Of a stretch of DNA of 64,000 nt, positions 29,232-39,320 are shown piece after piece. Location of the stretch: assembly GCF_014191725.1 (NCBI RefSeq), contig NZ_JACHWZ010000011.1, positions 1 to 64,000 of the forward strand, in the 5' to 3' direction. Origin of the DNA: Microbulbifer rhizosphaerae. GTDB taxonomy: Bacteria > Pseudomonadota > Gammaproteobacteria > Pseudomonadales > Cellvibrionaceae. The stretch's first letter is position 1, and every line of letters starts with the position of its first letter. The notes beneath the pieces are model-generated. The model worked only from the letters and a program-made list of their open reading frames with translations, did not search any database and was not told where the DNA came from. Made by a program: the position numbers and the translations under genes.

Positions 29232-30446
29232 TCAATCGCTTTCCGCACCGTAACGCGCCGCCAGATTGCGCCCCAGCTGCATCATATGCACCTGGTCCGG
29301 CCCGTCCGCCAGGCGAATGGTGCGCGCGTAGCTGTAGTGCTGCGCCAGGTTGTAGTCCTGGCTCAACCCGGCGGCCCCGTGGATCTGTATCGCCCGGTCG
29401 ATCACATTGCAGGCCATCTGTGGCGCGACGATTTTGATCATCGAGATCAGGTCCCTGGCCGCCCTGTTGCCGTACCGGTCCATCCAGTCCGCGGCTTTCA
29501 GGGTAAGCAGGCGCGCCTGTTCGATTTCACAGGCGGACCTGGCGATATCCTCCCGCACCGAGCCCTGCCGGCTCATCGGCCGGCCGAATACCACCCGCTG
29601 CTCCGCGCGTCGGCACATCATTTCCAGCGCCCGCTGTGCCTGGCCGATCAGGCGCATACAGTGATGAATGCGACCCGGGCCCAGACGTCCCTGGGCGATT
29701 TCGAAACCGCGCCCCTCCCCCAGGATCAGGTTGTCCGCCGGTACGCGCACATTGTCGAAAACAATTTCCGCGTGGCCCTCCGGCGCATCGTCGTAACCGA
29801 ACACGGTCATCGGGCGAATAATATTGACGCCGGGAGTGTCCACCGGCACCAGTATCTGCGACTGCTGCCGGTGGCGATCGGAATTGTCCGGGTCGGTCTT
29901 GCCCATCACGATCAGTATTTTGCAGCGGCGGTTGAGGGCGCCGCTGATATAGAATTTGTGCCCGTTGATCACATAGTCGTCGCCGGTGCGCACAATAGAG
30001 GTTTCAATATTGGTGGCATCGGAGGAGGCGACTTTCGGCTCGGTCATGGCGAAGGCGGAACGGATCTCTCCAGCGAGCAGCGGTTTCAGCCACTGTTCCC
30101 GCTGCCGCGGACTGCCGTACCGGGCGAGTACTTCCATATTGCCGGTGTCCGGTGCGCTGCAGTTGAACACCTCCGACGAAAACAGCACCCGCCCCATCTC
30201 TTCCGCCAGTGGTGCGTACTCCAGGTTGCTCAGCCCGGCGCCGGAGTTCGAATCGGGCAGAAACAGATTCCACAGCCCCGCCTCCCTGGCTTTGATTTTC
30301 AGCTCCGCGAGTATCGCCGGCTCGCCCCAGCGGTCCTCCTGCAACTGTCGATGAAAAACGGCTTCCGCCGGATAGACATGGTCATGCATAAAGCACTTGA
30401 GGTGCTCCAGCAATTGCTTTGTCTTGTCGGAATACTCGAAATCCAT
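29232..30446 (-). CDS. Acyl-CoA dehydrogenase (ACAD10/11, LvaC-like)
   Basis: A 404-residue flavoprotein. [20 protein letters not shown] (near 152-171) is the FAD/substrate loop, and [20 protein letters not shown] plus the C-terminal [28 protein letters not shown] region (split: [20 protein letters not shown]) match the ACAD11 branch. Proteins of this branch act with an APH-type kinase, as here. In that scheme the dehydrogenase helps remove the phosphate from a 4-phosphoacyl-CoA and generate an enoyl-CoA. It is the second gene of the leftward operon; gene order is kinase after dehydrogenase. Confidence 0.93.
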   Translation of the reverse strand: MDFEYSDKTKQLLEHLKCFMHDHVYPAEAVFHRQLQEDRWGEPAILAELKIKAREAGLWNLFLPDSNSGAGLSNLEYAPLAEEMGRVLFSSEVFNCSAPDTGNMEVLARYGSPRQREQWLKPLLAGEIRSAFAMTEPKVASSDATNIETSIVRTGDDYVINGHKFYISGALNRRCKILIVMGKTDPDNSDRHRQQSQILVPVDTPGVNIIRPMTVFGYDDAPEGHAEIVFDNVRVPADNLILGEGRGFEIAQGRLGPGRIHHCMRLIGQAQRALEMMCRRAEQRVVFGRPMSRQGSVREDIARSACEIEQARLLTLKAADWMDRYGNRAARDLISMIKIVAPQMACNVIDRAIQIHGAAGLSQDYNLAQHYSYARTIRLADGPDQVHMMQLGRNLAARYGAESD

Positions 30447-30535
30447 TGCTATCCACTCCAGCTGGCTACAAGTAAATGGCCCAGGTCAAGAGAGCGGGAC
30501 CTTCGCATCACGGTTATCGCTTAACTCAGCGCTAT

Positions 30536-31204
30536 TCAGCTGTAGGTAATAAACTCCCGCCGCCCTTCGCGCTCCAGGTGCGGTACATGGTTGAAACTGT
30601 GCAGGCTGATACTGCCGGCACCGCAAAAGAAATGGCTCACTGCCGTGTTTTTGATCTGCATATTGAGTTTGGTCACCGTCTCGGCGTGGGCGCCAAGCAC
30701 CTGGCGCACCATCATTGCGATGGCGCCGCCGGAGCTGACCACGAGGGTTTTCGCACCCCGCGGGCTGTCGCCAATCAGCTTCAAGGCTTCCCCGATGCGC
30801 TGCTCGAACGCCTGCCAGCTCTCCACCGGGCTGATCTTTCCCTCGGCCCAGGCGAGCATCGCCTTCTTGAGAAAGCGGTAATAATCGGAACGGCCGGCGC
30901 CTTCGCCCGGCACGGACTGCGGATCGCGCTCGCCGTAACTGCGCGTCACGCTGTGAAAATCGAATTCATTCAGCTGGGGCGCCAGCTCCACTCGCGATAC
31001 ATCCAGATCCATTCCTTCGCAAATACCCTGTGCCGTCTCCCGGTGGCGCCGCAGGTCGCCGCAGAGAATACGATCGAACCGCCCCCCCTCGCGCCAGTGC
31101 TCCCCCAGCCAACGGGCCTGGCGCCAGCCGAGGTCCGATAATCTGTCGTAGTCGGCAGCGCCAAACGAGGCCTGGCCGTGGCGAACTGTGTAGAACTCTG
31201 CCAA
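30536..31204 (-). CDS. Histidine phosphatase superfamily protein
   Basis: A 222-residue phosphoglycerate-mutase-like protein. The phosphohistidine signature is YTVRHGQASFG (residues 5-15), followed by LSDLGWRQARWLGEHW and, late in the protein, VVSSGGAIAMM where a second catalytic His is replaced by Ser-Gly-Gly. I start at a TTG with GGGAGGGAGG 6 nt upstream; a longer frame to 31282 would enter the LysR promoter region. It begins the leftward acyl-CoA operon, 93 nt from the divergent LysR gene. Confidence 0.88.
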   Translation of the reverse strand: MAEFYTVRHGQASFGAADYDRLSDLGWRQARWLGEHWREGGRFDRILCGDLRRHRETAQGICEGMDLDVSRVELAPQLNEFDFHSVTRSYGERDPQSVPGEGAGRSDYYRFLKKAMLAWAEGKISPVESWQAFEQRIGEALKLIGDSPRGAKTLVVSSGGAIAMMVRQVLGAHAETVTKLNMQIKNTAVSHFFCGAGSISLHSFNHVPHLEREGRREFITYS

Positions 31205-31297
31205 TGTTTTCCTCCCTCCCAACGGGTTTAATACGGTAGCTCCCGGCATTGAATCATCAAAGTTTATTATGCGAATATCCAATCATTCATAGTATTA

Positions 31298-32206
31298 ATG
31301 ATGGTGACCGCTGTGCAGCTGAAACAGATGGATATGAACCTCTTCCTGGTGTTGGAGGCCATCTACAGCCAGCGCAACCTGACCCGCGCCGGGGAGCAGT
31401 TGCATATCACCCAGCCGGCGGTCAGCAATGCCCTGGCGCGGCTCCGCCGCACCCTGGATGACCCTCTGTTCACCCGCACCCCCGCCGGTATGCAGCCGAC
31501 GCCGCTCACGGAGCGCATCATGCCCAGGGTCCGGCAGGCCCTCGCGCTGCTCGGCGGCAGCCTGAGCGAACAGCGTTTGTTCGACCCGGCCACCGAGGAG
31601 AAGACGCTGCGCCTGTCCATGAACGACATGGCGGAAACCCTGCTGCTGCCCCGACTGCTGGAACGGCTGCAGCAACAGGCGCCGGGAATTGCGGTGGAAT
31701 CCTACTATGTACCCCGGGACCAACTGGTCAAGGAGCTGGCCGCGAATACCCTGGATTTCGGCCTGGATATCCCTTTGGTCTCCGCCACCCAGCTGCATCA
31801 GCAGCGCCTGGTCAACGATCGCTACCTGTGCATACTGCGCACCGACCACCCGCTCGCAGATCAGACCAGCCTAACCCTGGATCAGTACCTGAAACTGGAG
31901 CATATCCACGTCTCCAGCCGCCGCAGTGGGCCGGGGCTGGTGGATATCGCCCTGAACAAGCTGGGGCGCCGCCGCAGTATCAAACTGCGGGTACAGCACT
32001 ACCGGGTGGCGCCGCTGGTGGTAATGCGCACCGACCTGGCGCTCACGGTACCGGCCAGCCTCGCCGAGCAGTATCCGGCGCGGCTGTTCGAGCTGCCGTT
32101 TCAGATTCCGCAGATGGACTGGCACCTGCTGTGGCACAAGAACCAGCATGAAGACCCGGCGAACAAATGGCTTCGGGGGCAGTTGATGGATTTGTTTGTC
32201 CCGTGA
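31298..32206 (+). CDS. LysR-family transcriptional regulator
   Basis: A 302-residue regulator. Winged HTH: NLFLVLEAIYSQRNLTRAGE and QLHITQPAVSNALARLRRTL (residues 14-53); the rest is a periplasmic-binding-protein-like effector domain. It belongs to the NodD/PnbR-like group by the MDMNLFLVLEAI start. Divergent from the histidine-phosphatase operon and upstream of fadH, so it probably controls one or both. Several ATGs lie close together (MMVTAV..MDMN); the start is uncertain by up to 8 codons. Confidence 0.93.
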   Translation: MMVTAVQLKQMDMNLFLVLEAIYSQRNLTRAGEQLHITQPAVSNALARLRRTLDDPLFTRTPAGMQPTPLTERIMPRVRQALALLGGSLSEQRLFDPATEEKTLRLSMNDMAETLLLPRLLERLQQQAPGIAVESYYVPRDQLVKELAANTLDFGLDIPLVSATQLHQQRLVNDRYLCILRTDHPLADQTSLTLDQYLKLEHIHVSSRRSGPGLVDIALNKLGRRRSIKLRVQHYRVAPLVVMRTDLALTVPASLAEQYPARLFELPFQIPQMDWHLLWHKNQHEDPANKWLRGQLMDLFVP

Positions 32207-32299
32207 GGAAGCACCGCTGCGGCCGGAGATTGATCACTGATTTCGGCCGGATCGGTCACTGCCGCTCACTATTCCCCCCTGCTATTCTCCGTCGCATCA

Positions 32300-32319
32300 A
32301 TATGCAAAGAGTTGCATAT
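32300..32319. promoter_or_regulatory. Palindromic candidate operator upstream of fadH
   Basis: ATATGCAA, AGAG, TTGCATAT: perfect 8-bp arms around 4 nt, 37 nt before the fadH ATG. Position and symmetry suit a regulator site; which protein binds is unknown. Confidence 0.5.
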
Positions 32320-32335
32320 ACCTTTCCGGTCGTGA

Positions 32336-34387
<2,052 letters not shown>

Positions 34388-34410
34388 GGAAACGAGGGGA
34401 GAGTGTCGCA

Positions 34411-34968
34411 ATGCTGCAAACCGATAACCCGGCACTGCTGGTGGTCGATGTACAGTTGGCCATCGATCACTTCTCCCCTCACCTGCGCAGCAACCCTCAA
34501 GCGGAGGAGCATATCGCCGCACTGCTGCGATACTGGCGGGCACAAAGCCGGCCGATTATTCATATCCGCCACTCCTCCCGTTTTCCCGAATCCCCCTACC
34601 ACGCCGACAGTCCGTACTTTGCATTCAAGCCGGAAGTGGCACCCGAAGCCGGTGAAGTGGTGGTAACAAAACGGGAGAATTGTGCCTTTATCGGCACGGA
34701 GCTGCACGACACCCTCACACAGTTGGCAGCGAGCGAACTGGTAGTGACCGGTGTGGTAATCAACCACTCGGTGGACGCCACCGTCAAGGTGGGTGCGGCA
34801 CTGGGCTACCGCATTTATTTGCCGGAAGACACCACGGCCACCTTTGCTACGCCGTTGCGCGACGGCACGCTGATTGAAGCAGAGCAGTTACAGGAAATTT
34901 TTCTCAGCAATCTACAGGGCGAGTACGCACAGATCTGCCACAGCCGGGAACTGATGACTCAAATTTAA
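34411..34968 (+). CDS. Isochorismatase-fold protein with Ser in place of the catalytic Cys
   Basis: A 185-residue cysteine-hydrolase-fold protein. Asp13 (LVVDVQLAID) and Lys87 (VVVTKRENCAF) of the catalytic triad are present, but at the nucleophile position the sequence is TGVVINHSVDATVKV, so Ser120 replaces Cys. Either it is a non-hydrolytic member, like true isochorismatases that also lack Cys, or the activity has changed. Probably co-transcribed with fadH (23 nt). Confidence 0.88.
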   Translation: MLQTDNPALLVVDVQLAIDHFSPHLRSNPQAEEHIAALLRYWRAQSRPIIHIRHSSRFPESPYHADSPYFAFKPEVAPEAGEVVVTKRENCAFIGTELHDTLTQLAASELVVTGVVINHSVDATVKVGAALGYRIYLPEDTTATFATPLRDGTLIEAEQLQEIFLSNLQGEYAQICHSRELMTQI

Positions 34969-34990
34969 GGAACCTCTGAACCGCTTCTAT

Positions 34991-35012
34991 AAAAAAGGCC
35001 CCGCGAGGGGCC
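34991..35012 (-). terminator. Terminator of the MFS gene
   Basis: A GGCCCC-GCGA-GGGGCC hairpin followed, on the minus strand, by six T; it ends the leftward MFS transcript, 43 nt after that stop, and converges on the isochorismatase gene. Confidence 0.8.
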
Positions 35013-35054
35013 AAGAACAGGGGTTTCTTTCAAAGGTTCCTTTCAAGGGTTCCT

Positions 35055-36323
35055 TTACTGCGGCTGGGCCACACCCTCACCAATTTCCGCTTGATCCTCC
35101 ACATCGTGCCACCGCGGCCTGGAGAGGCGCTCAGTCAGGCGGTAGAGCAGAAACACCAGGCCACAAAGGCCGCACATCAACCAGTAGAGCGCCGGCCCGC
35201 TCCACCACTCGATCACTATGCCGCCCACCAGCGGCGCCGCAGACCAGCCCAGGGAGTAAAAGGACGAGGCCCCGAAGTAGCTGCCGCGCAGGTGGTCCGG
35301 CGCAAGGCGGTCTATCTGCACACTCATGGTGGGGAACAGCACCGCCTCCGCCAAACTCACCACAAAAGTGGCTCCCATCCACCCGGCAAACCAGTGCACG
35401 GGATTGAGTGCAAACCACACCTGCCCGGCGGCCAGTACGCCCAGCCCGATCACAATCCGCCCTTTTATCTCGATATTGCGCATCAACTGCAGCAGCGGAA
35501 ACTGTAATAGCACGATAGTGAGCGCATTCACCAGGATCATACTGGAAATCAGCTGTACTAAATTGGGCGCCTGCGCCCGGGTCAGGTACTGCACCAAGCT
35601 GGAATCCATATGCGCATAGATAAACAGCGTCAGCACATTGGCCACAATCACCACCAGAAATACATGGTCTTTTCTCAGCACCGCGAGGGTACCGCGGAAA
35701 TTCGCGCTCATATCCCGCCGTCTGTGCGCCAGACGTCCGGTTTCCGTGCGGGCAAATCCCCACAAAAACGCCAGGCTCAACAGCAGGTAGCTGAGCGCGG
35801 TGAGCCCGAAGGTGGACTGCTGGGCACTGAGCCCGGCCCAGACACCGATAATCGGCCCCAGGGCCGCACCCACGTTGATCAGGAAATAGCGGAATTGCAG
35901 CGCCAACTCGCGGCTCTGTTTGTCCCGAACCAGGTCACCGATCAGTGCACTGGCCGGCGGCTCCCAAACAGCGCGACCGATGGAGCAGAATGTCATTGCC
36001 AGAATAAAAGCCGGCAGTGCCTGGGCCACCGCCAGCAGGGCAAAGGCGAGAAAATTGATCGCGGTGCCCGCCAGCAGGACATTGCGCCGGCCGTAGCGGT
36101 CGGACAGTGCCCCCACATAAAAACCCAGCAGAGCCGCACCCACCGCGGAGGCACTGAGAATCAGCCCGATCTCCGCGGCTCCCAGCTGGAATTTCTCATA
36201 CAGCAGAATGGCCAGAAACGGCCACACCATAAAATAGGTTCCGCGGCCGAAGAAACTGCCGACCAAAACAATCCAGACCAACGGCGGAAAACCGTGCAGG
36301 CGCTGCCACCACTGCCTATCCAT
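35055..36323 (-). CDS. MFS transporter
   Basis: A 422-residue major facilitator with about 12 hydrophobic segments. The conserved loop 2-3 motif is GALSDRYGRRNVL (residues 77-89), typical of drug:H+ antiporters of the DHA1 group; YFLINVGAALGPIIGVW is the motif C region. The N-terminus carries a soluble MDRQWWQRLHGF lead. Substrate unknown. It stands alone, with a palindromic repeat upstream and its own terminator. Confidence 0.9.
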   Translation of the reverse strand: MDRQWWQRLHGFPPLVWIVLVGSFFGRGTYFMVWPFLAILLYEKFQLGAAEIGLILSASAVGAALLGFYVGALSDRYGRRNVLLAGTAINFLAFALLAVAQALPAFILAMTFCSIGRAVWEPPASALIGDLVRDKQSRELALQFRYFLINVGAALGPIIGVWAGLSAQQSTFGLTALSYLLLSLAFLWGFARTETGRLAHRRRDMSANFRGTLAVLRKDHVFLVVIVANVLTLFIYAHMDSSLVQYLTRAQAPNLVQLISSMILVNALTIVLLQFPLLQLMRNIEIKGRIVIGLGVLAAGQVWFALNPVHWFAGWMGATFVVSLAEAVLFPTMSVQIDRLAPDHLRGSYFGASSFYSLGWSAAPLVGGIVIEWWSGPALYWLMCGLCGLVFLLYRLTERLSRPRWHDVEDQAEIGEGVAQPQ

Positions 36324-36397
36324 CTTTTACTCCTTGGACTTCTTTTTGGGTAACTACTCACCCCTAGGGAACCCGCATTGATTCAGCGGAACCACCT

Positions 36398-36467
36398 TGT
36401 AGGAGCCTGCTTGCAGGCGAACGGCTACGGCGTTCCGTTCTTGTTCGCCTGCAAGCAGGCTCCTACA
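36398..36467. repeat. REP-like inverted repeat (TGTAGGAGCCTGC type)
   Basis: Left arm TGTAGGAGCCTGCTTGCAGG then CGAAC; its exact complement ends the block, giving 25-bp perfect arms around 20 nt. It lies upstream of the MFS gene and is not at a stop codon. Confidence 0.92.
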
Positions 36468-36515
36468 GGGGTAAGTAATTACTTTTTTGGAACCTGTTCA
36501 GAGACAAAATGCCGC

Positions 36516-36550
36516 AAAAAAAAACCCGGAAGGTAAGCCTTCCGGGTTTT
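36516..36550. terminator. Strong intrinsic terminator, 13-bp stem
   Basis: AAAACCCGGAAGG, TAAG, CCTTCCGGGTTTT. On the minus strand nine T follow the stem, so it mainly ends a leftward transcript; on the plus strand only four T follow. The leftward unit is the small ORF at 36605-36751. Confidence 0.9.
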
Positions 36551-36604
36551 CTCTTGGGAGGAAGGCTTTTACACCTTCCATCGCCTGAAGCTCTGTCGGG
36601 TGTG

Positions 36605-36751
36605 CTAGGTGATCACTGCGGTCACCGGGCGCTTATACATGGAGCGGATTTTGCGAACACCGACTCCACACCACAGGCGCACAGCGACCGGCAGCAAATG
36701 CTGCAGGGCGGAGCGCAGGCGCGGTAGGTAATGGAGAGATTGCGTGTTCAT
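36605..36751 (-). CDS. Possible 48-residue basic small protein (or small RNA)
   Basis: The minus strand encodes MNTQSLHYLPRLRSALQHLL followed by PVAVRLWCGVGVRKIRSMYK and RPVTAVIT, 48 residues, basic and amphipathic. A plausible sigma70 promoter lies at 36785-36812 and a strong terminator 55 nt after the stop, so a transcript of about 260 nt is likely. The ATG has no clear Shine-Dalgarno, so this may instead be a non-coding RNA. I do not recognise it. Confidence 0.4.
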   Translation of the reverse strand: MNTQSLHYLPRLRSALQHLLPVAVRLWCGVGVRKIRSMYKRPVTAVIT

Positions 36752-36784
36752 CGGAAACTGTCGCTACTTGACACTATGACGTTA

Positions 36785-36812
36785 ATACTATCCGAGCGCC
36801 GGATGTTTGCAA
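36785..36812 (-). promoter_or_regulatory. Sigma70-like promoter for the small leftward transcript
   Basis: On the minus strand: -35 TTGCAA (36807-36812), 16-bp spacer, -10 TAGTAT (36785-36790). It sits 34 nt before the small ORF. Confidence 0.5.
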
Positions 36813-36914
36813 GTGGAACTTTCAATATTTTTTCTCCGGCCGCGGACAGTAGATAAAAAAACCTGCCAGCTATACTGAAATTGTCCAGGAAGGAACAGGA
36901 GCAGGGACCGGCCC

Positions 36915-38480
36915 ATGACCAGCGACGCCAATATTCGCCATGAAATTCATCGCAACGTGCGAGAGGAGACTCAGATACTGGACGCACCCGCCGGTCCCCT
37001 GATCGGCGCGGTGGACGGGAAGACGGGTGTTCACTGTTTCCTCGGCATTCCCTATGCCGCGTCACCCACCGGCGAGCTGCGCTGGCAGCCGCCACAATCG
37101 CTGCCGCCCTGGCAGTCCCCGCTGCGCGCCACCGCCTTCGGTATGCCGGCGGCACAGAATCCCTCCGGGCTGATCGAGGTTCGCGGCCCCAACGGAGAGA
37201 CGGCGGACAGCGAGGACTGCCTCTACCTGAACATCTACGCCCCGCCGGGCCGGCGCGATAAAAAACTGCCGGTGATGCTCTGGATACACGGCGGCTCCTT
37301 CTATATCGGCTCCGGTTCCCAAGAGGTGTACAACGGCTGCTACTTGGCCGCCAGCGGTCGCGCTGTAGTGGTGACCTTCAATTACCGCCTGGGCGCACTG
37401 GGGTTTCTGCGCCTTGCGGATATCAGCGACATTCCCTCCAGCGGCAACGAAGGTCTGCTGGATCAGGTGGCGGCGCTGGAGTGGGTTCGAAAAAATATTT
37501 CCGCCTTCGGCGGCGATTCGGACAATATCACCCTGTTCGGTGAATCCGCTGGCGCGATGAGTATCGCCACCCTGCTGACTTCGCCCCGCTGCCACCGCCT
37601 GTTCCGCCGGGCCATAGTGCAGAGTGGCAACCCCTGTGCGTTGCACTCCCGCAACAGAGCCAACAGCCTGGCACAGGCATTTGTCGAACATCTCGGTGAA
37701 TCGCCGCATCGCGCGGACACCCGCACGCTGCTGCGTGCCCAGCAGGCAATACTGTCGGATCCGCACCTGGAGCAGAAATGGGGCCAGTTGCCGTTTAAGC
37801 CGGTGCTGGACGGCGAACTGCTGCACACTGAACCCATGACTGCGCTGCGGGACGGCAGCGGCGCAGAGGTATCGCTGTTGCTGGGCAGCAACCTGGATGA
37901 GTGGAATCTGTTCAGCGCCATAGCGCCGGAAACCTTTACCCTGGACGGCGAACAGATACGCGCGCGCCTGGAATGGCTGTTGCCGCGGCACCACCTCGAC
38001 CCGCTGCTGGGGCACTACCACAAGCTGGCCAGCTCCCTGGCCGGCAATCCCTGGCCGGAGTGGAGCCGCACCTGGAACCTGTTGCTCACCGATATGGTAT
38101 TCACCCTTCCCGGCCTGCGCCTGCTGCAGGCCCACGGCGGAGACCGCTTTCACTATCACTTCGCCCAGCCGCTGGCGGCGCAACCGCTACTGGGTGCCTG
38201 TCACGCCGTGGAACTGGGATATGTATTCGGCACCCACGGCGAAACCTCGCTGCAATCCCTCTACGGCGGTGAGACCGAGCCACACAAGCTCAGCCACACC
38301 GTGCGCGAGGCGTGGCTGAATTTTGCCGAGTGCGGCGACCCGGGGAGCGACTGGCCAGCTTTCGCCAACGGACACAGCCGCCGCTTTGGCGAACACCCGG
38401 AAGACCGCGCCTTCGATACAGCGCAGCTCTCTTCTCTGTGGCAGGATATACCGGACAGTACATTGGGCAGTTACCTCTGA
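36915..38480 (+). CDS. Type B carboxylesterase
   Basis: A 521-residue alpha/beta hydrolase of the carboxylesterase/cholinesterase family. Features: VHCFLGIPYAASPTGELRWQ (residues 39-58), EDCLYLNIYAP (100-110), oxyanion-hole HGGSFYIGSG (125-134), nucleophile elbow GESAGAMS with Ser211, and a late GACHAVELGYVFG containing the catalytic His. No signal peptide is visible, so a cytosolic esterase. AGGAGCAGGG lies about 14 nt before the ATG. It leads a two-gene unit with a histidine phosphatase 6 nt downstream. Confidence 0.93.
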   Translation: MTSDANIRHEIHRNVREETQILDAPAGPLIGAVDGKTGVHCFLGIPYAASPTGELRWQPPQSLPPWQSPLRATAFGMPAAQNPSGLIEVRGPNGETADSEDCLYLNIYAPPGRRDKKLPVMLWIHGGSFYIGSGSQEVYNGCYLAASGRAVVVTFNYRLGALGFLRLADISDIPSSGNEGLLDQVAALEWVRKNISAFGGDSDNITLFGESAGAMSIATLLTSPRCHRLFRRAIVQSGNPCALHSRNRANSLAQAFVEHLGESPHRADTRTLLRAQQAILSDPHLEQKWGQLPFKPVLDGELLHTEPMTALRDGSGAEVSLLLGSNLDEWNLFSAIAPETFTLDGEQIRARLEWLLPRHHLDPLLGHYHKLASSLAGNPWPEWSRTWNLLLTDMVFTLPGLRLLQAHGGDRFHYHFAQPLAAQPLLGACHAVELGYVFGTHGETSLQSLYGGETEPHKLSHTVREAWLNFAECGDPGSDWPAFANGHSRRFGEHPEDRAFDTAQLSSLWQDIPDSTLGSYL

Positions 38481-38486
38481 GCATCC

Positions 38487-39035
38487 ATGACAAAAATATT
38501 GCTGATACGCCATGGCGAGGCGGCAAAAACGCCGGAATCCGTCGATCCCGATCTCACCGAACGGGGGTGGCAACAGGCGCGTCGACTGGCGCAACACTTT
38601 ACCCGGACGCCCCCCATTGCGCTGGCCAGCAGCCCCAAGGCGCGCACCCAACAGACGGCCCAACCGCTGGCCCAACTCTGGCAGCGCCCGGTGAACATCG
38701 AGCAGGCGGTGACTGAAATTCCCTCCCCCGAGGGGCTGCCCACCAGCGAGCGCAGGGACTGGATTCGCCGCCTGCTCGACAGCAACTGGGACGACGGGGA
38801 CAGGCAGCAGGTGGACTGGCGCCGGGGGATCGCGCGGTACCTTCTTCAACTGGAACGGGATACCGCGATCTTCTGCCACTTTATGGTGATCAATTCAGTC
38901 GTGGCGCATATACGGGGCGACCGACGCATACAGCAGTTCCGGCCGGACTACGCATCGGTGACGGAGTTGCGGCTGCAAGGGGGAAGGCTCAAGGTTCTGC
39001 GACTGGGCGAGGAACGCCGCAGCCGTATCCTGTAG
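38487..39035 (+). CDS. SixA-like histidine phosphatase
   Basis: A 182-residue phosphohistidine phosphatase-like protein. LLIRHGEAAKTPESVDPDLTERG-type start gives LIRHGEAAK (residues 6-14) and LTERGWQQARRLA; a second conserved His is in IFCHFMVINSVVAHI. Ends with CTG TAG at the edge of a TGTAGGA repeat, so the C-terminus may have been trimmed by that repeat. Co-transcribed with the carboxylesterase. Substrate unknown. Confidence 0.88.
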   Translation: MTKILLIRHGEAAKTPESVDPDLTERGWQQARRLAQHFTRTPPIALASSPKARTQQTAQPLAQLWQRPVNIEQAVTEIPSPEGLPTSERRDWIRRLLDSNWDDGDRQQVDWRRGIARYLLQLERDTAIFCHFMVINSVVAHIRGDRRIQQFRPDYASVTELRLQGGRLKVLRLGEERRSRIL

Positions 39036-39219
39036 GAACAAGCTCCGTAGCTCTTCGCCTGTAAGCAGGCTCCTACAGGGTACTCCGTAGGAGCCTGCTG
39101 TGACCGCCATGGATGGCGGAATGCCGCCCAGCGGAAATGCAGATTTTGCAGGAGCAAAAAATCTGTCAGGCGGAAGGATTAGCGCTCTGTAGCTGTTCGC
39201 TTGCAAGCAAGCTCCTACA
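39031..39219. repeat. Composite cluster of TGTAGGA-type repeats
   Basis: A first palindrome (39031-39077) opens TGTAGGAACAAGCTCCGTAG and closes AGCAGGCTCCTACA; a second, longer block (39087-39219) opens GTAGGAGCCTGCTGTGACCG, contains GCCATGGATGGCGGAATGCC and closes GCAAGCAAGCTCCTACA. The first TAG is the stop codon of the SixA-like gene. Confidence 0.8.
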
Positions 39220-39227
39220 ATTCGGTC

Positions 39228-39300
39228 CGTAGGATGGGCAAAGCGAAGCGTGCCCATCATCTGCGGAGTGATGGGCACGCTTCGCTTTGCCCATCCTACG
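39228..39300. repeat. Perfect inverted repeat with 32-bp arms
   Basis: CGTAGGATGGGCAAAGCGAA followed by GCGTGCCCATCA pairs exactly with its complement at 39269-39300 around a 9-nt spacer. It separates the convergent SixA-like gene and pepN and could act as a bidirectional terminator. A decayed half copy (AGGGCAAAGCGAAGTGTG) is near 27968. Confidence 0.95.
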
Positions 39301-39320
39301 CAAATCCCGAGTCCCGGCCA

